A DNA stretch of 64,000 nucleotides from Collinsella aerofaciens. Its GTDB lineage: Bacteria > Actinomycetota > Coriobacteriia > Coriobacteriales > Coriobacteriaceae. Every line of letters starts with the position of its first letter. Within the stretch, counting starts at the first letter, position 1. The DNA lies in contig NZ_WQPK01000045.1 of the NCBI RefSeq assembly GCF_018785265.1, positions 124,001-188,000 on the forward strand, read 5' to 3'. Shown one piece after another: positions 46,185 to 54,934 of this stretch. The translations under genes were made by a program, and so were the position numbers. The notes beneath the pieces were generated by a model. That model ran no database searches, had not been told where the DNA came from, and saw only the letters and a program-made list of their open reading frames with translations.

Positions 46185-46238
46185 TAGAATCGAATACAAG
46201 AAGAAGTTCAAAGCGCATCCGATGGGGTGCGCTTTTTT
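46185..46238 (+). promoter_or_regulatory. -10 box and terminator hairpin in the yitT leader
   Basis: A -10-like TAGAAT (46185-46190) is followed by AGCGCAtCC/GGgTGCGCT and six T residues (46212-46238), ending 12 bp before the yitT ATG. It either terminates prfB or attenuates yitT. Confidence 0.6.
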
Positions 46239-46250
46239 GAGGGAGGCAGC

Positions 46251-47141
46251 ATGGCATATCGTCTGGACATCAAGCGCATTCTTTCGATGAACTTCTTTCA
46301 CGATTTGCCCCAGATCATGTTGGGGTGTGCCTTGGCCGCCATCGCGACCGACCTGTTTTTGATTCCCAACGGCCTTGCTGCCGGTGGCGTTACGGGCCTT
46401 GCCACCATTATCCAGGCGGTCGGCGCATCGCGCGGCCTATCGCTTCCCGTTGGTATTCAGACGATCGTGATGAACGCCTTGCTGCTGCTGGTCGTTATGC
46501 GCGAGGGCGGCATGTTCTACGTGGTGCAGACCGCGACGGGCTTTGTGCTGCTGGGCTTCTTTACCGATCTGTTCGCCCCGTTTGTAGCACCTCTGGCGGA
46601 TGCGGACCTGATGCTCCCTGCCATGTGGGGCGGCATTATTACGGGCATCGGTTACGGCATGGTGCTGCGCGCCGGCGCCAACACCGGCGGTTCGGACACG
46701 ATTGGCCAAATCATCTCGCGTAATACCTCACTGCCCGTGGGCTCGACCGTCATGGCGATCGATGTTGCCGTATGCGCGCTGTCGGCTCCGGTCTTTTCAA
46801 TCGAAAACGCACTATATGCAGGCCTTTCGATGGTCATTAGCGGCTACGTGATCGATGCCGTGGTCGATGGTGGCAACAAACGCCGTATGGTACTCATCAT
46901 CTCGGACAAGTTCCCTGATATCGCTGCCGATATCATGTATGGCCTGGGTCGTGGTTGTACCAAGTTTAAGGCGACTGGCATGTATTCGGGTGCCGAGAAG
47001 CCGGTGATTATGGTCATCGTGAGCCGTCGAGAGCTCAATACCCTCAAGACGATCGTGCGCGAGCGCGATCCTCACGCCATTGTGACGGTCGCTGACGTTA
47101 CGGAAGCCTTCGGCGAGGGATTCAAGGACATTAGCGCGTAG
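46251..47141 (+). CDS. YitT family membrane protein (DUF161/DUF2179)
   Basis: A 296-residue protein with five or six membrane helices in the first ~190 residues, including LAAIATDLFLIPNGLAAGGV and GLATIIQAVG typical of YitT. A C-terminal soluble DUF2179 domain of about 80 residues follows (RRMVLIISDKFPDIA, GCTKFKATGMYSG). The function is unknown; members are often assumed to be transporters. GGGAGG at 46241-46246 supports the start. The gene lies directly behind a terminator-like hairpin. Confidence 0.88.
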   Translation: MAYRLDIKRILSMNFFHDLPQIMLGCALAAIATDLFLIPNGLAAGGVTGLATIIQAVGASRGLSLPVGIQTIVMNALLLLVVMREGGMFYVVQTATGFVLLGFFTDLFAPFVAPLADADLMLPAMWGGIITGIGYGMVLRAGANTGGSDTIGQIISRNTSLPVGSTVMAIDVAVCALSAPVFSIENALYAGLSMVISGYVIDAVVDGGNKRRMVLIISDKFPDIAADIMYGLGRGCTKFKATGMYSGAEKPVIMVIVSRRELNTLKTIVRERDPHAIVTVADVTEAFGEGFKDISA

Positions 47142-47348
47142 GGTCGACCGCGTTCCATCCAAAAGACGTTCACATTGATAAACCGTTTCATCAGCGGTTC
47201 TGCCTGCTAAATTGTTCAAATAATGATAAAAACTCTGGTAAAGCCATCAGTTTCCAGCATAATGAATGACGTACGTGCATTGCGGCTGTGTTGGGATTAC
47301 CTTCGGTGCCGTGCGCATTTTGTCTAATGAGGATGAAAGGAAGGCACA

Positions 47349-48179
47349 ATGAGCGACGAAGAGCTCAAAAAGGTTGCCAACGAGGTAAGGAAGGGCATCG
47401 TCACCGGCGTGCACGCTGCCAAGTCCGGCCATCCGGGCGGTTCGCTCGGCGCTGCCGACATCATGACCTATCTGTACTTTGAGGAAATGAACGTCGACCC
47501 GGCAGATCCCCGCAAGGCCGATCGCGACCGTTTTGTGCTCTCCAAGGGCCATTGCGCTCCGGGCCTGTACGCCGTGCTCGCCGAGCGTGGGTTCTTCCCC
47601 AAGGAGGATCTCGAGACACTGCGCCATATCGGCAGCCACCTGCAGGGTCATCCCAACATGAACGACACCCCGGGCGTCGACATGTCCACCGGCTCGCTCG
47701 GCCAGGGCATTTCCGCCGCCGTGGGCATGGCCGTTGCCGCCAAGCACTGGGGCGACGACTATCGCACCTACGCCCTGCTGGGCGACGGCGAGAGCGAGGA
47801 GGGCCAGGTCTGGGAGGCCGCCATGTTTGCCGGCAACCAGCAGCTCGACAACCTCTGCGTGATCGTCGACCATAACGGCCTGCAGATCGACGGCCCCGTC
47901 GAGGAGGTCAACGACCCCATGCCGCTCGCCGACAAGTTCCGCGCGTTCAAGTTCCACGTGGTGGAGCTCGCCGACGGCAACGACTTCGACCAGATCCGCG
48001 CCGCCTTTGCCGAGGCTCGCGCTACCAAGGGCCAGCCGACCGCCATTATCGCCGAGACCATGAAGGGCAAGGGCGTTTCCTTTATGGAAAACCAGGTGGG
48101 TTGGCACGGCAAGGCCCCCAACGATGAGCAGTTTGAGCAGGCCATGGCAGAGCTCACGGCCGCCGGAGAGGAGCTCTAG
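47349..48179 (+). CDS. tktN: transketolase, N-terminal (TPP pyrophosphate-binding) subunit
   Basis: A 276-residue protein equal to the first half of transketolase: GHPGGSLGAADIMTYLYF, CAPGLYAVLAERGFF, and the TPP/metal motif GDGESEEGQVWEA...NLCVIVDHN. In many anaerobes transketolase is split into two genes, this one and the next. It transfers C2 ketol units in the non-oxidative pentose phosphate pathway. AAAGGAAG precedes the ATG. The partner begins one base after its stop. Confidence 0.95.
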   Translation: MSDEELKKVANEVRKGIVTGVHAAKSGHPGGSLGAADIMTYLYFEEMNVDPADPRKADRDRFVLSKGHCAPGLYAVLAERGFFPKEDLETLRHIGSHLQGHPNMNDTPGVDMSTGSLGQGISAAVGMAVAAKHWGDDYRTYALLGDGESEEGQVWEAAMFAGNQQLDNLCVIVDHNGLQIDGPVEEVNDPMPLADKFRAFKFHVVELADGNDFDQIRAAFAEARATKGQPTAIIAETMKGKGVSFMENQVGWHGKAPNDEQFEQAMAELTAAGEEL

Positions 48180-48180
48180 G

Positions 48181-49122
48181 ATGGCAGACGTCAAGAAAAT
48201 CGCCACGCGTGTAAGCTACGGCGAGGCCCTCGTCGAGCTCGCCAACGAGCACGATGACTTTGTGGTCCTCGACGCCGACCTGGCCGCCGCTACGCAGACC
48301 GGTAAGTTTAAGGCCGCCTGCCCCGATCGTTTCTTCGATGTGGGCATTGCCGAGAGCAACCTGATGGGCGTCGCCGCCGGTATCGCGACCACCGGCCGCG
48401 TTGCCTTCGCGAGCACCTTTGCCATGTTCGCTGCCGGTCGCGCCTTTGAGCAGGTCCGTAACTCCATCGGCTACCCGCACCTTAACGTTAAGATCGGTGC
48501 CACGCACGCCGGTATCTCGGTGGGCGAGGATGGCGCCACGCACCAGTGCTGCGAGGATATCGCCCTGATGCGTGTCATCCCCGGCATGACCGTGATCGTT
48601 CCCGCCGACGACATCGAGGCCCGTGCCGTGACGCGCGCCGCCTACGAGTGCGACGGTCCGGTGTACATGCGCTTCGCCCGTTTGGCCTCGCCGGTTATCA
48701 ACGACCCCGAGACCTACAAGTTCGAGTTGGGTAAGGGCATTGTCATGCGCGAGGGCTCCGATGTGACCATCATCGCCTGCGGCCTGATGGTCGGCGAGGC
48801 TCTCGAGGCCGCCGAGCAGCTCGCCGCCGATGGCATCGACTCCGAGGTCATCAACATGCACACCATCAAGCCCATCGATGCCGACCTGATCGTCAAGAGC
48901 GCCACCAAGACCGGCCACGTCGTGACCGTCGAGGAGCACTCTGTGATCGGTGGCCTGGGCAGCGCCGTTGCCGACGTCCTGTGCGAGCAGTGCCCGACGC
49001 CGCTCAAGAAGATCGGCGTCAACGACACCTTCGGTGAGTCCGGCCCGGGTGCCGAGCTCCTGCACAAGTACGGCCTGGACGCCGCCAACATCGTGGCGAC
49101 CACCAAGGAGTTCTTGGCATAA
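48181..49122 (+). CDS. tktC: transketolase, C-terminal (pyrimidine-binding) subunit
   Basis: A 313-residue second half: RVSYGEALVELANEHDDFVV, DVGIAESNLMGVAAGIATTG (the glutamate that activates TPP) and FAMFAAGRAFEQVRN, then the C-terminal domain with VEEHSVIGGLG. It pairs with the upstream subunit to form the active site. GGAG within the end of the upstream gene supports ATG 48181. A perfect 13-bp stem-loop follows at 49193. Confidence 0.95.
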   Translation: MADVKKIATRVSYGEALVELANEHDDFVVLDADLAAATQTGKFKAACPDRFFDVGIAESNLMGVAAGIATTGRVAFASTFAMFAAGRAFEQVRNSIGYPHLNVKIGATHAGISVGEDGATHQCCEDIALMRVIPGMTVIVPADDIEARAVTRAAYECDGPVYMRFARLASPVINDPETYKFELGKGIVMREGSDVTIIACGLMVGEALEAAEQLAADGIDSEVINMHTIKPIDADLIVKSATKTGHVVTVEEHSVIGGLGSAVADVLCEQCPTPLKKIGVNDTFGESGPGAELLHKYGLDAANIVATTKEFLA

Positions 49123-49192
49123 GGCAAGGCGGATCTCAAGGACTGCTTTGCCAGAACTATAAAACTGTTTCGCCAGTACTATGGAAGCCCGG

Positions 49193-49224
49193 CAGGGGCG
49201 CTCTCTTGGAGAGCGCCCCTGTTT
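49193..49224 (+). terminator. terminator after split transketolase
   Basis: A perfect 13-bp stem CAGGGGCGCTCTC/GAGAGCGCCCCTG closes a 3-base loop and is followed by TTTC. The T-run is short. Confidence 0.7.
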
Positions 49225-49225
49225 C

Positions 49226-49291
49226 AGTCGCGGTGAAATAAGGACTGTTTTGCCAGCTTAAAGGCTCAACAGTCCCTATTTCACCGCAACT
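49226..49291. repeat. 67-bp palindromic repeat family, copy 2 (66 bp)
   Basis: AGTCGCGGTGAAATA ... TATTTCACCGCAACT, with GGACTGTT/AACAGTCC continuing the stem inward. Confidence 0.9.
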
Positions 49292-49420
49292 CATGAAGAC
49301 GCCCCTCAAGCACGGTCCCATCAGGGAAAAGGGCATATATCGACAAAGCGCAATTCAGACCCTTCCAGCGTTGTATATGCAGCACCCCAAGATAAACGCG
49401 GCGACCCCTTAGTTATCGCA

Positions 49421-49543
49421 GGCCGGGCACAGGGTTACTCTCCAAATCTTTCCGCAGGACGGAGGAGCCCCTGCCGCGCGAAGCGCGCAGCGGGGGCTCC
49501 GACATGTCCGAGGACGATTTGGAGAGTAACCCTGTGCCCGGCC
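49421..49543. repeat. 123-bp composite palindrome
   Basis: Bases 49421-49448 and 49516-49543 are exact 28-bp reverse complements. Inside, GGAGCCCC and GGGGCTCC, then GCGC/GCGC, form a second stem. The structure is a perfect outer stem, two unpaired shoulders and a GC-rich inner hairpin. No open reading frame lies within. Confidence 0.92.
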
Positions 49544-49647
49544 GACGGGATCCCTAAGCACGCCATGCTTCTTATGTGCAGCAAAGCTAATACTGCTAAA
49601 ATATAAAGCGCTCATGTAGTTTAAACGCACGACGATAAGGAGCACCA

Positions 49648-50868
49648 GTGGGTAACCACTTCCGTACCTCCGGTGCGGGCGATGATGCCCCCAAGACGCA
49701 GGCAGACGTCCAGGGCAGTCGTTTCGCCACTCCGGATTCAGAGGGCCAGCCTGTTGCTCAGGCCCCCGCTCAGCCGGCAGATCAGGCACAGCCGGCATCC
49801 GATCCCTTTGCCTACAATCCAACCAGCGATGTCGCACTTTCCGGCGCGGCGGGTTTTGAGCCCGTTCAGGCCGTGACCGCTCGCGTGGAGCAGCCTCAGG
49901 CTGGCGCCGCCGCGCCGCAGCCTACCATGGCCGGCATTCCCGACCCCATGGCCCCTGCGACGCCGGCTCCTCAGCCTGCGCAGTCTGGTCTCTTTGCCGC
50001 TATTCCCGACCCCACGCAGCCTGCTGCCCCGGTGGTCGAGAGCGATCAGGCAGCCGAGGTCGCAAGCCTCGATAACGCGCTCAACAACCCCGATTTTACG
50101 TCGGTGTTTGCGCCCATCGATCCGCAGGCCAGCCGCAAGAAGATGGCCAAGCAGGCCGGTGTCGAGCCCGTCATCCTTATGGAGCATGTCACCAAGATCT
50201 ATCCGGCACAGCCCAACAAGCCTGCACTCGACGACATCAACATCGAGATCTATCCGGGCGAGTTCGTCTTCCTGGTCGGTCACTCCGGCTCGGGTAAGAC
50301 CACGCTGCTGTCGACGCTCAACCGCGACGTCAAGCCGACGAGCGGCCGCATCCTGGTTGCCGGTCAGGACCTCATGAAGATCAAGAACCGCAAGGTTCCG
50401 TTCCTGCGCCGCCAGATTGGCGCTGTGTTCCAGGACTTTAAGCTTCTGCCGCAAAAGACCGCCTACGAAAACGTGGCGTTTGCCCTGCAGTGCATCGGCA
50501 AGCCCAAGGGCGTCATTCGCAGCCAGGTGCCCGAGGTGCTGCGTCTGGTCGGTCTGGCCGATCAGATGGACTCGCTGCCCGACCAGCTTTCCGGTGGCGA
50601 GCAGCAGCGCGTTGCCGTCGCCCGCGCTATGGTCAACCGTCCGCCGCTGCTGATCTGCGACGAGCCCACGGGTAACCTCGACCCGGCGATCTCGCTGGGC
50701 ATCATGAAGCTGCTCGAGCGTATTAACCGCACCGGCACTACCGTGATCGTCGCCACGCACGACCGCGAGATGGTCGATAGCATGCACCGTCGCGTGATCG
50801 CCCTCGAGGGCGGCCACGTTATCCGCGACCAGGAGAGGGGAGGTTACGGCAACTATGGCACCAACTAA
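49648..50868 (+). CDS. ftsE: cell division ATP-binding protein FtsE with long N-terminal extension
   Basis: A 406-residue protein. Residues about 178-400 are a complete FtsE: Walker A GHSGSGKTTLL, LSGGEQQRVAVARAM, LLICDEPTGNLD, IVATHDREMV. The first ~175 residues are a low-complexity Pro/Ala/Gln/Asp segment without recognised domain; FtsE is normally about 230 residues. GTG 49648 with AAGGAG is the only well-supported start, so the extension appears genuine. With FtsX it controls peptidoglycan hydrolases at the division site. It overlaps ftsX by 14 bp. Confidence 0.92.
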   Translation: MGNHFRTSGAGDDAPKTQADVQGSRFATPDSEGQPVAQAPAQPADQAQPASDPFAYNPTSDVALSGAAGFEPVQAVTARVEQPQAGAAAPQPTMAGIPDPMAPATPAPQPAQSGLFAAIPDPTQPAAPVVESDQAAEVASLDNALNNPDFTSVFAPIDPQASRKKMAKQAGVEPVILMEHVTKIYPAQPNKPALDDINIEIYPGEFVFLVGHSGSGKTTLLSTLNRDVKPTSGRILVAGQDLMKIKNRKVPFLRRQIGAVFQDFKLLPQKTAYENVAFALQCIGKPKGVIRSQVPEVLRLVGLADQMDSLPDQLSGGEQQRVAVARAMVNRPPLLICDEPTGNLDPAISLGIMKLLERINRTGTTVIVATHDREMVDSMHRRVIALEGGHVIRDQERGGYGNYGTN

Positions 50869-51775
50869 CGTGGGCTACTCCTTCAAAGAGGCAATCAGCC
50901 ACTTCTTCCGTAACTGGACTACCTCGCTCGGCGCCGTCATCACGATCTTCCTTTCGCTGTTTATCATCGGCCTGTTTATCATGGGCTCCGCGATGCTGAA
51001 CTCCGTGATCGGCACCGTCGAGGATCAGGTTGTCATCAACGCGTTCATTAGTGATGATGCCGATCAGGCCGATGTTCAGGCTTTTGAGGCCGAACTTAAG
51101 ACGTGGAATAACGTCAAGTCCGTGACCTATAAGGACAAGGATGACGCGCTGGCCGAGTATACGAGCAAGATGTCGGGCAACGCCGACGCCACCATGAGCG
51201 CGCTCGATGGCCAGAACCCGCTGCCGGCTTCCTTTGCTATTGAGATGGACGATCCGTCCAAGGTCGAGAGCACGGCAGAGAAGCTCAAGAAGGATGCCGA
51301 TTTCCAGAAGATCGCGGATGACGGCGACGTCAACGCGAGCGTGCTGTACGGCCAGGAGGAAGTGAGCCGCCTGTTCCAGGTGACCAACTACATCCGCATC
51401 GCCGCCGTGGTGCTCGTTGGCCTTCTGACCTTTATCGCATTCATCTTCATCAACAACACGATTCGCCTGTCCATCACGGCGCGTCGTCGTGAGATTGCGA
51501 TTATGCGTCTGGTCGGCGCCAGCAACGGCTTCATTCGCGGCCCGTTTATCACCGAGGGCGTGCTGCAGGCCATTTTGGGCTCGCTGCTTTCCATCGGCGT
51601 TCTGGAGCTGCTGCGCAACCTGATGATTCCGCGTCTGCAGGAGAGCATCGGCTGGATGTCGTTTGCCCTGCCGATGCAGTACTACCTGGTGACCTATGCT
51701 GCGCTGATTCTGGTCGGCGTGATTATCGGCCTCTTTGGTTCTGCCATCGCCATGCGTCGCTACCTGCGCGTGTAG
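50855..51775 (+). CDS. ftsX: cell division protein FtsX
   Basis: A 306-residue MacB/FtsX-type permease: one N-terminal helix (about 28-50), a ~130-residue extracytoplasmic domain, then three helices. The conserved RRREIAIMRLVGASNGFIRGPF block and the NTIRLSITARR strand lie between the last helices. The extracellular domain contacts a wall hydrolase; none is adjacent. GGAGGT within the end of ftsE precedes the ATG. Confidence 0.94.
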   Translation: MAPTNVGYSFKEAISHFFRNWTTSLGAVITIFLSLFIIGLFIMGSAMLNSVIGTVEDQVVINAFISDDADQADVQAFEAELKTWNNVKSVTYKDKDDALAEYTSKMSGNADATMSALDGQNPLPASFAIEMDDPSKVESTAEKLKKDADFQKIADDGDVNASVLYGQEEVSRLFQVTNYIRIAAVVLVGLLTFIAFIFINNTIRLSITARRREIAIMRLVGASNGFIRGPFITEGVLQAILGSLLSIGVLELLRNLMIPRLQESIGWMSFALPMQYYLVTYAALILVGVIIGLFGSAIAMRRYLRV

Positions 51776-51799
51776 GCATGCCTGGAATTCATCCCTTCC

Positions 51800-51833
51800 A
51801 ACGGGTCGTCTCTTATGGGGCGGCCCGTTTTTT
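51800..51833 (+). terminator. terminator after ftsX
   Basis: ACGGGTCG and CGGCCCGT pair (one G-U) and are followed by six T residues. Confidence 0.85.
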
Positions 51834-51910
51834 GATTCCTAGGGGACGGCAGGAAAGCGAATCATTTGGGTAGACTCTTTGGAGTTCGCAATCGATAGCA
51901 AGGAGGCGCC

Positions 51911-54046
51911 ATGGGGCGCAATAACAAGCATAAGCGTGGAGCTCGCAATAAGCGCGGGCCGGTGCGCAGCGAACGCCGTCCGAGCCTGACCGGGCGCGTG
52001 CAGCTCCATGAGCACAGTGCCTATGTCATAACCGAGAATGGCGACTACAAGGTCATGGGTCGCGGCAAGCGTGAGATCATGGACGGCGATACCGTTGCCG
52101 TGAGCATTAAGAACAGCCCGCATGGCGAGCGTCGCGCCGTGATCGAGGGCGTAGTTGAGCGCGCAGCCATAAGCGTGGTGGGCACGTACCAGACCGCCGG
52201 TCCGCTCGGTGTTATCGAGCCGCTCGATTCGCGCCTGAAGGCAGACTTCTTCATTCTGCCCGAGGATACCTCGGCTGAGCGCCTGGGTGTCCACCCGGGT
52301 GACGCCGTTGTCGCACGCATTCTGACCTATCCGACGCGCCTGGAATCGGGCACCGTGACGATTGAGCGCCGCATTGGCGGCGATGACGCGCCCGACCTGG
52401 GCGTTCAATACGTAATGGCGCGTTATGGCTATACCGATAGTTATCCCGAGGCAGCGCTGGCCGAGGCCGAGGGCCTTTCGCTCGATGTGACCGCGGCGCT
52501 CAAAGATCCGCTCCGACGTGATCTGCGCGACCGCTTTGTCATCACGATCGACCCGGTCGACGCGCGCGACTTTGACGATGCCATTTCGTTGGAGCGCACG
52601 CCCGAGGGTGGCTACAAGCTGGGTGTGCATATCGCCGACGTTTCACACTATGTGGCTTGGGACGGGCATATCGATCTTGAGGCTCGCCATCGTACGACAT
52701 CGGTGTATCTGGCCGATCGCGTGCTTCCCATGCTGCCCGAACGCCTGTCCTGTGACCTGTGCTCGCTTCGCCCTGACGAGGACCGTCTTGCGTTTACCGT
52801 CGATATCGAGCTCGATGCGCAGGGTCGCGTGCGGCATTACGATCCGTATCCCAGCGTGATTCGCTCGCGTGTGCGTATGGACTATGACGGCGCCGAGGCG
52901 CTGCTGGTGCGTGCCGGCGCGGTTGAGTATTCGGTGCTGGAGGGTGCAGCCGAGGATGTTGCGGCTGCCGAGGCCTCGCGCGAGGAAGCGCTTGAGCGCG
53001 GTCTTGCGTGCGAGGAGACTGCCCGCGGCTACAACATCGACCTCGGCGATTTCCTTGTCGCCGCCAACGAACTCGCCGAACTTCGCCGTCGTATTCGTCG
53101 CGCCCGCGGCTCAGTCGATTTTGACACGGCCGAGATTCGCGCTCTATTGGATGAGGACGGAGTGCCCGTGCAGATTGTGGCGCGTGAGCGTTCGTGTGCC
53201 ACGTCGCTTATCGAGGAAGCCATGCTGCTCGCCAACGAGTGCGTTGCAGAGTGGCTGGCGGACCGTGATATCGAGGCCTGCTATCGCGTGCATGAGGATC
53301 CGAGCCCCGATAGCCTGCACGGTGCCGCCGTTGCGCTGGCGCAGCTAGGCATCATCGACGATCGCCGTGCTGCCGGTATTGCCCTGGGGAGTCCCGATGA
53401 GCTGCAGGCTGCAGTTGATGCTGCCGCCGGTACGGCAAACGCACCGCTCGTCAACACGCTGCTTCTGCGCAGCATGCAGCGCGCGCTGTACAAGCCGCGC
53501 AACGAGGGCCACTTTGCGCTCGCCGCGCCGTGCTACTGCCACTTTACGAGTCCCATCCGTCGCTACCCCGATCTGGTGGTGCACCGCGTACTCAAGCTGC
53601 AGTTGGCCTATGAGCAGCTCGGCGGCAAGGACGCCTTGGTCCGTACGTCGCGGCTGATCGGCAAGGGACGCGAGTCGCTGCCGCGCATTCTGCCGCAGAT
53701 CTGCCGCGCATGCAGCGATGCCGAGCGCGCGGCAGATGCCGCCAGCCATGCGACGCAAAAGATCAAGATTGCCCAGTACTATGAGGACCGTCTAGGCGAG
53801 CGCTATGCCGGAACCGTCTCGTGGGTTAGCAGCATGGGCCTCTTTGTGCGCTTGGACCTGACGCAGGTCGAAGGCTTGGTTTCGATCAAGAGCCTGGGCA
53901 ACGAGTGGTTCGAGTTCGACGAGGACGCGCTAACGCTCACGGGTGCCGACACGGGCACCCGTTACGAGCTGGGGCAGCGCGTGATCATCGAGGTCTCGCG
54001 CGTCAATACCACGCGTGGGCACTTGGACTTCAAGCTTATCCATTAG
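51911..54046 (+). CDS. rnr: ribonuclease R
   Basis: A 711-residue RNase II/R exonuclease. The N-terminal basic segment and cold-shock-like RNA-binding region are followed by the RNB domain with DPVDARDFDDAISL, the catalytic aspartates, and FTSPIRRYPDLVVHRVLK. The C-terminal S1 domain (YAGTVSWVSSMGLFVRLD) ends at the terminus. It degrades structured RNA. In many bacteria smpB is the neighbour; here it lies 4 kb downstream. AAGGAGG precedes the ATG. Confidence 0.94.
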   Translation: MGRNNKHKRGARNKRGPVRSERRPSLTGRVQLHEHSAYVITENGDYKVMGRGKREIMDGDTVAVSIKNSPHGERRAVIEGVVERAAISVVGTYQTAGPLGVIEPLDSRLKADFFILPEDTSAERLGVHPGDAVVARILTYPTRLESGTVTIERRIGGDDAPDLGVQYVMARYGYTDSYPEAALAEAEGLSLDVTAALKDPLRRDLRDRFVITIDPVDARDFDDAISLERTPEGGYKLGVHIADVSHYVAWDGHIDLEARHRTTSVYLADRVLPMLPERLSCDLCSLRPDEDRLAFTVDIELDAQGRVRHYDPYPSVIRSRVRMDYDGAEALLVRAGAVEYSVLEGAAEDVAAAEASREEALERGLACEETARGYNIDLGDFLVAANELAELRRRIRRARGSVDFDTAEIRALLDEDGVPVQIVARERSCATSLIEEAMLLANECVAEWLADRDIEACYRVHEDPSPDSLHGAAVALAQLGIIDDRRAAGIALGSPDELQAAVDAAAGTANAPLVNTLLLRSMQRALYKPRNEGHFALAAPCYCHFTSPIRRYPDLVVHRVLKLQLAYEQLGGKDALVRTSRLIGKGRESLPRILPQICRACSDAERAADAASHATQKIKIAQYYEDRLGERYAGTVSWVSSMGLFVRLDLTQVEGLVSIKSLGNEWFEFDEDALTLTGADTGTRYELGQRVIIEVSRVNTTRGHLDFKLIH

Positions 54047-54071
54047 CCAAATCCCGACTGATGGTGGGGGA

Positions 54072-54103
54072 GCGGAGGGCGGCCTTTTGGGACCGCCCTC
54101 CGC
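54072..54103 (+). terminator. hairpin after rnr
   Basis: A perfect 11-bp stem GCGGAGGGCGG/CCGCCCTCCGC lies 25 bp after the stop, without a T-run. Termination strength is uncertain. Confidence 0.55.
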
Positions 54104-54167
54104 ATTTGAATCGTGGCTACCTTGCCGTCTGCTCGGCCGCCCGCTTACCTGCTATTTGAGAGGTAAA

Positions 54168-54203
54168 ACCTACCAAAATAAACCTGTCCCTTTTTGGCAG
54201 GTT
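54168..54203. repeat. AACCTGTCCC-loop hairpin, copy 2
   Basis: AACCTACCAAAA and TTTTGGCAGGTT pair with one mismatch around a loop with TAAACCTGTCCC. It lies 20 bp before the serine recombinase start. Confidence 0.8.
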
Positions 54204-54223
54204 TACAAGAAAGCGGGGATGAG

Positions 54224-54829
54224 ATGGCGACGGTGTACGGTTATGCGCGGGTGAGTTCGCGCGATCAGAACCTTAATCGGCAGCTGGATGCGCTGGGCGC
54301 CTATGGCGTGGGCTCGGCGAATATTTATGCCGACCATGCGAGCGGCAAGGACTTCGATCGACCGCGTTATCGCGAGCTGCTGCACGTCCTGGGAGACGGG
54401 GACGTACTGGTGGTGCTTTCTATCGACCGACTTGGTCGTAATTACTCCGAGATTCTTGAGGAATGGCGACGCATTACCAAGGAGCTCGGGGTTGCCATTG
54501 TGGTGTTGGACATGCCATTGCTTGACACGCGCGTCAGGGCCAGCGGCGCGCCGGATGTGACCAACACCCTGATTGCCGATATTGTGCTGCAACTGCTGAG
54601 CTACGTGGCGCAGGTGGAGCGCGAGAATATCCATCGCCGCCAGGCGGAGGGAATTGCAGCGGCGCGGGCGCGAGGGGTCCGTTTCGGTCGACCTCGCAAG
54701 CCGTGCCCTCCTCAGTTTGAGCTGGTGCGCGATAGCTATGAGGCGGGCGATATTACCCGCAGCCAGGCAGCAAAGTGCCTGGGCGTGTGCGTGGGGACGT
54801 TCGATCGCTGGATGCGCGAGGCGGGGTAG
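54224..54829 (+). CDS. serine recombinase/resolvase
   Basis: A 201-residue small serine recombinase. The catalytic Ser is in YARVSSRDQNLNRQLDAL (about residue 11), followed by VLSIDRLGRNY and an E-helix region around QLLSYVAQVERENIHRRQ. A C-terminal helix-turn-helix (RSQAAKCLGVCVGTFDRWM) ends the protein. It resembles Tn3-type resolvases and DNA invertases. No transposase, terminal repeats or invertible segment is adjacent. The ATG at 54224 is preferred over one 30 bp upstream. Confidence 0.9.
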   Translation: MATVYGYARVSSRDQNLNRQLDALGAYGVGSANIYADHASGKDFDRPRYRELLHVLGDGDVLVVLSIDRLGRNYSEILEEWRRITKELGVAIVVLDMPLLDTRVRASGAPDVTNTLIADIVLQLLSYVAQVERENIHRRQAEGIAAARARGVRFGRPRKPCPPQFELVRDSYEAGDITRSQAAKCLGVCVGTFDRWMREAG

Positions 54830-54934
54830 GGGTTTGCGTCGCTTTGTCGCTTCCTGTTGCAATTCAAATTTTGATACGGTGACGATGTCATTTGGGGCTA
54901 CACTCGCTGATATTCAAAAAAAGGAGGTTGGCCC

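Larger units (their letters stand above)
49123..49647. other. 525-bp non-coding stretch between transketolase and ftsE
   Basis: No gene is seen. In order it holds a terminator (49193-49224), copy 2 of the 67-bp repeat (49226-49291), AT/GC-mixed DNA, a 123-bp composite palindrome (49421-49543) and the ftsE leader. Confidence 0.75.
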
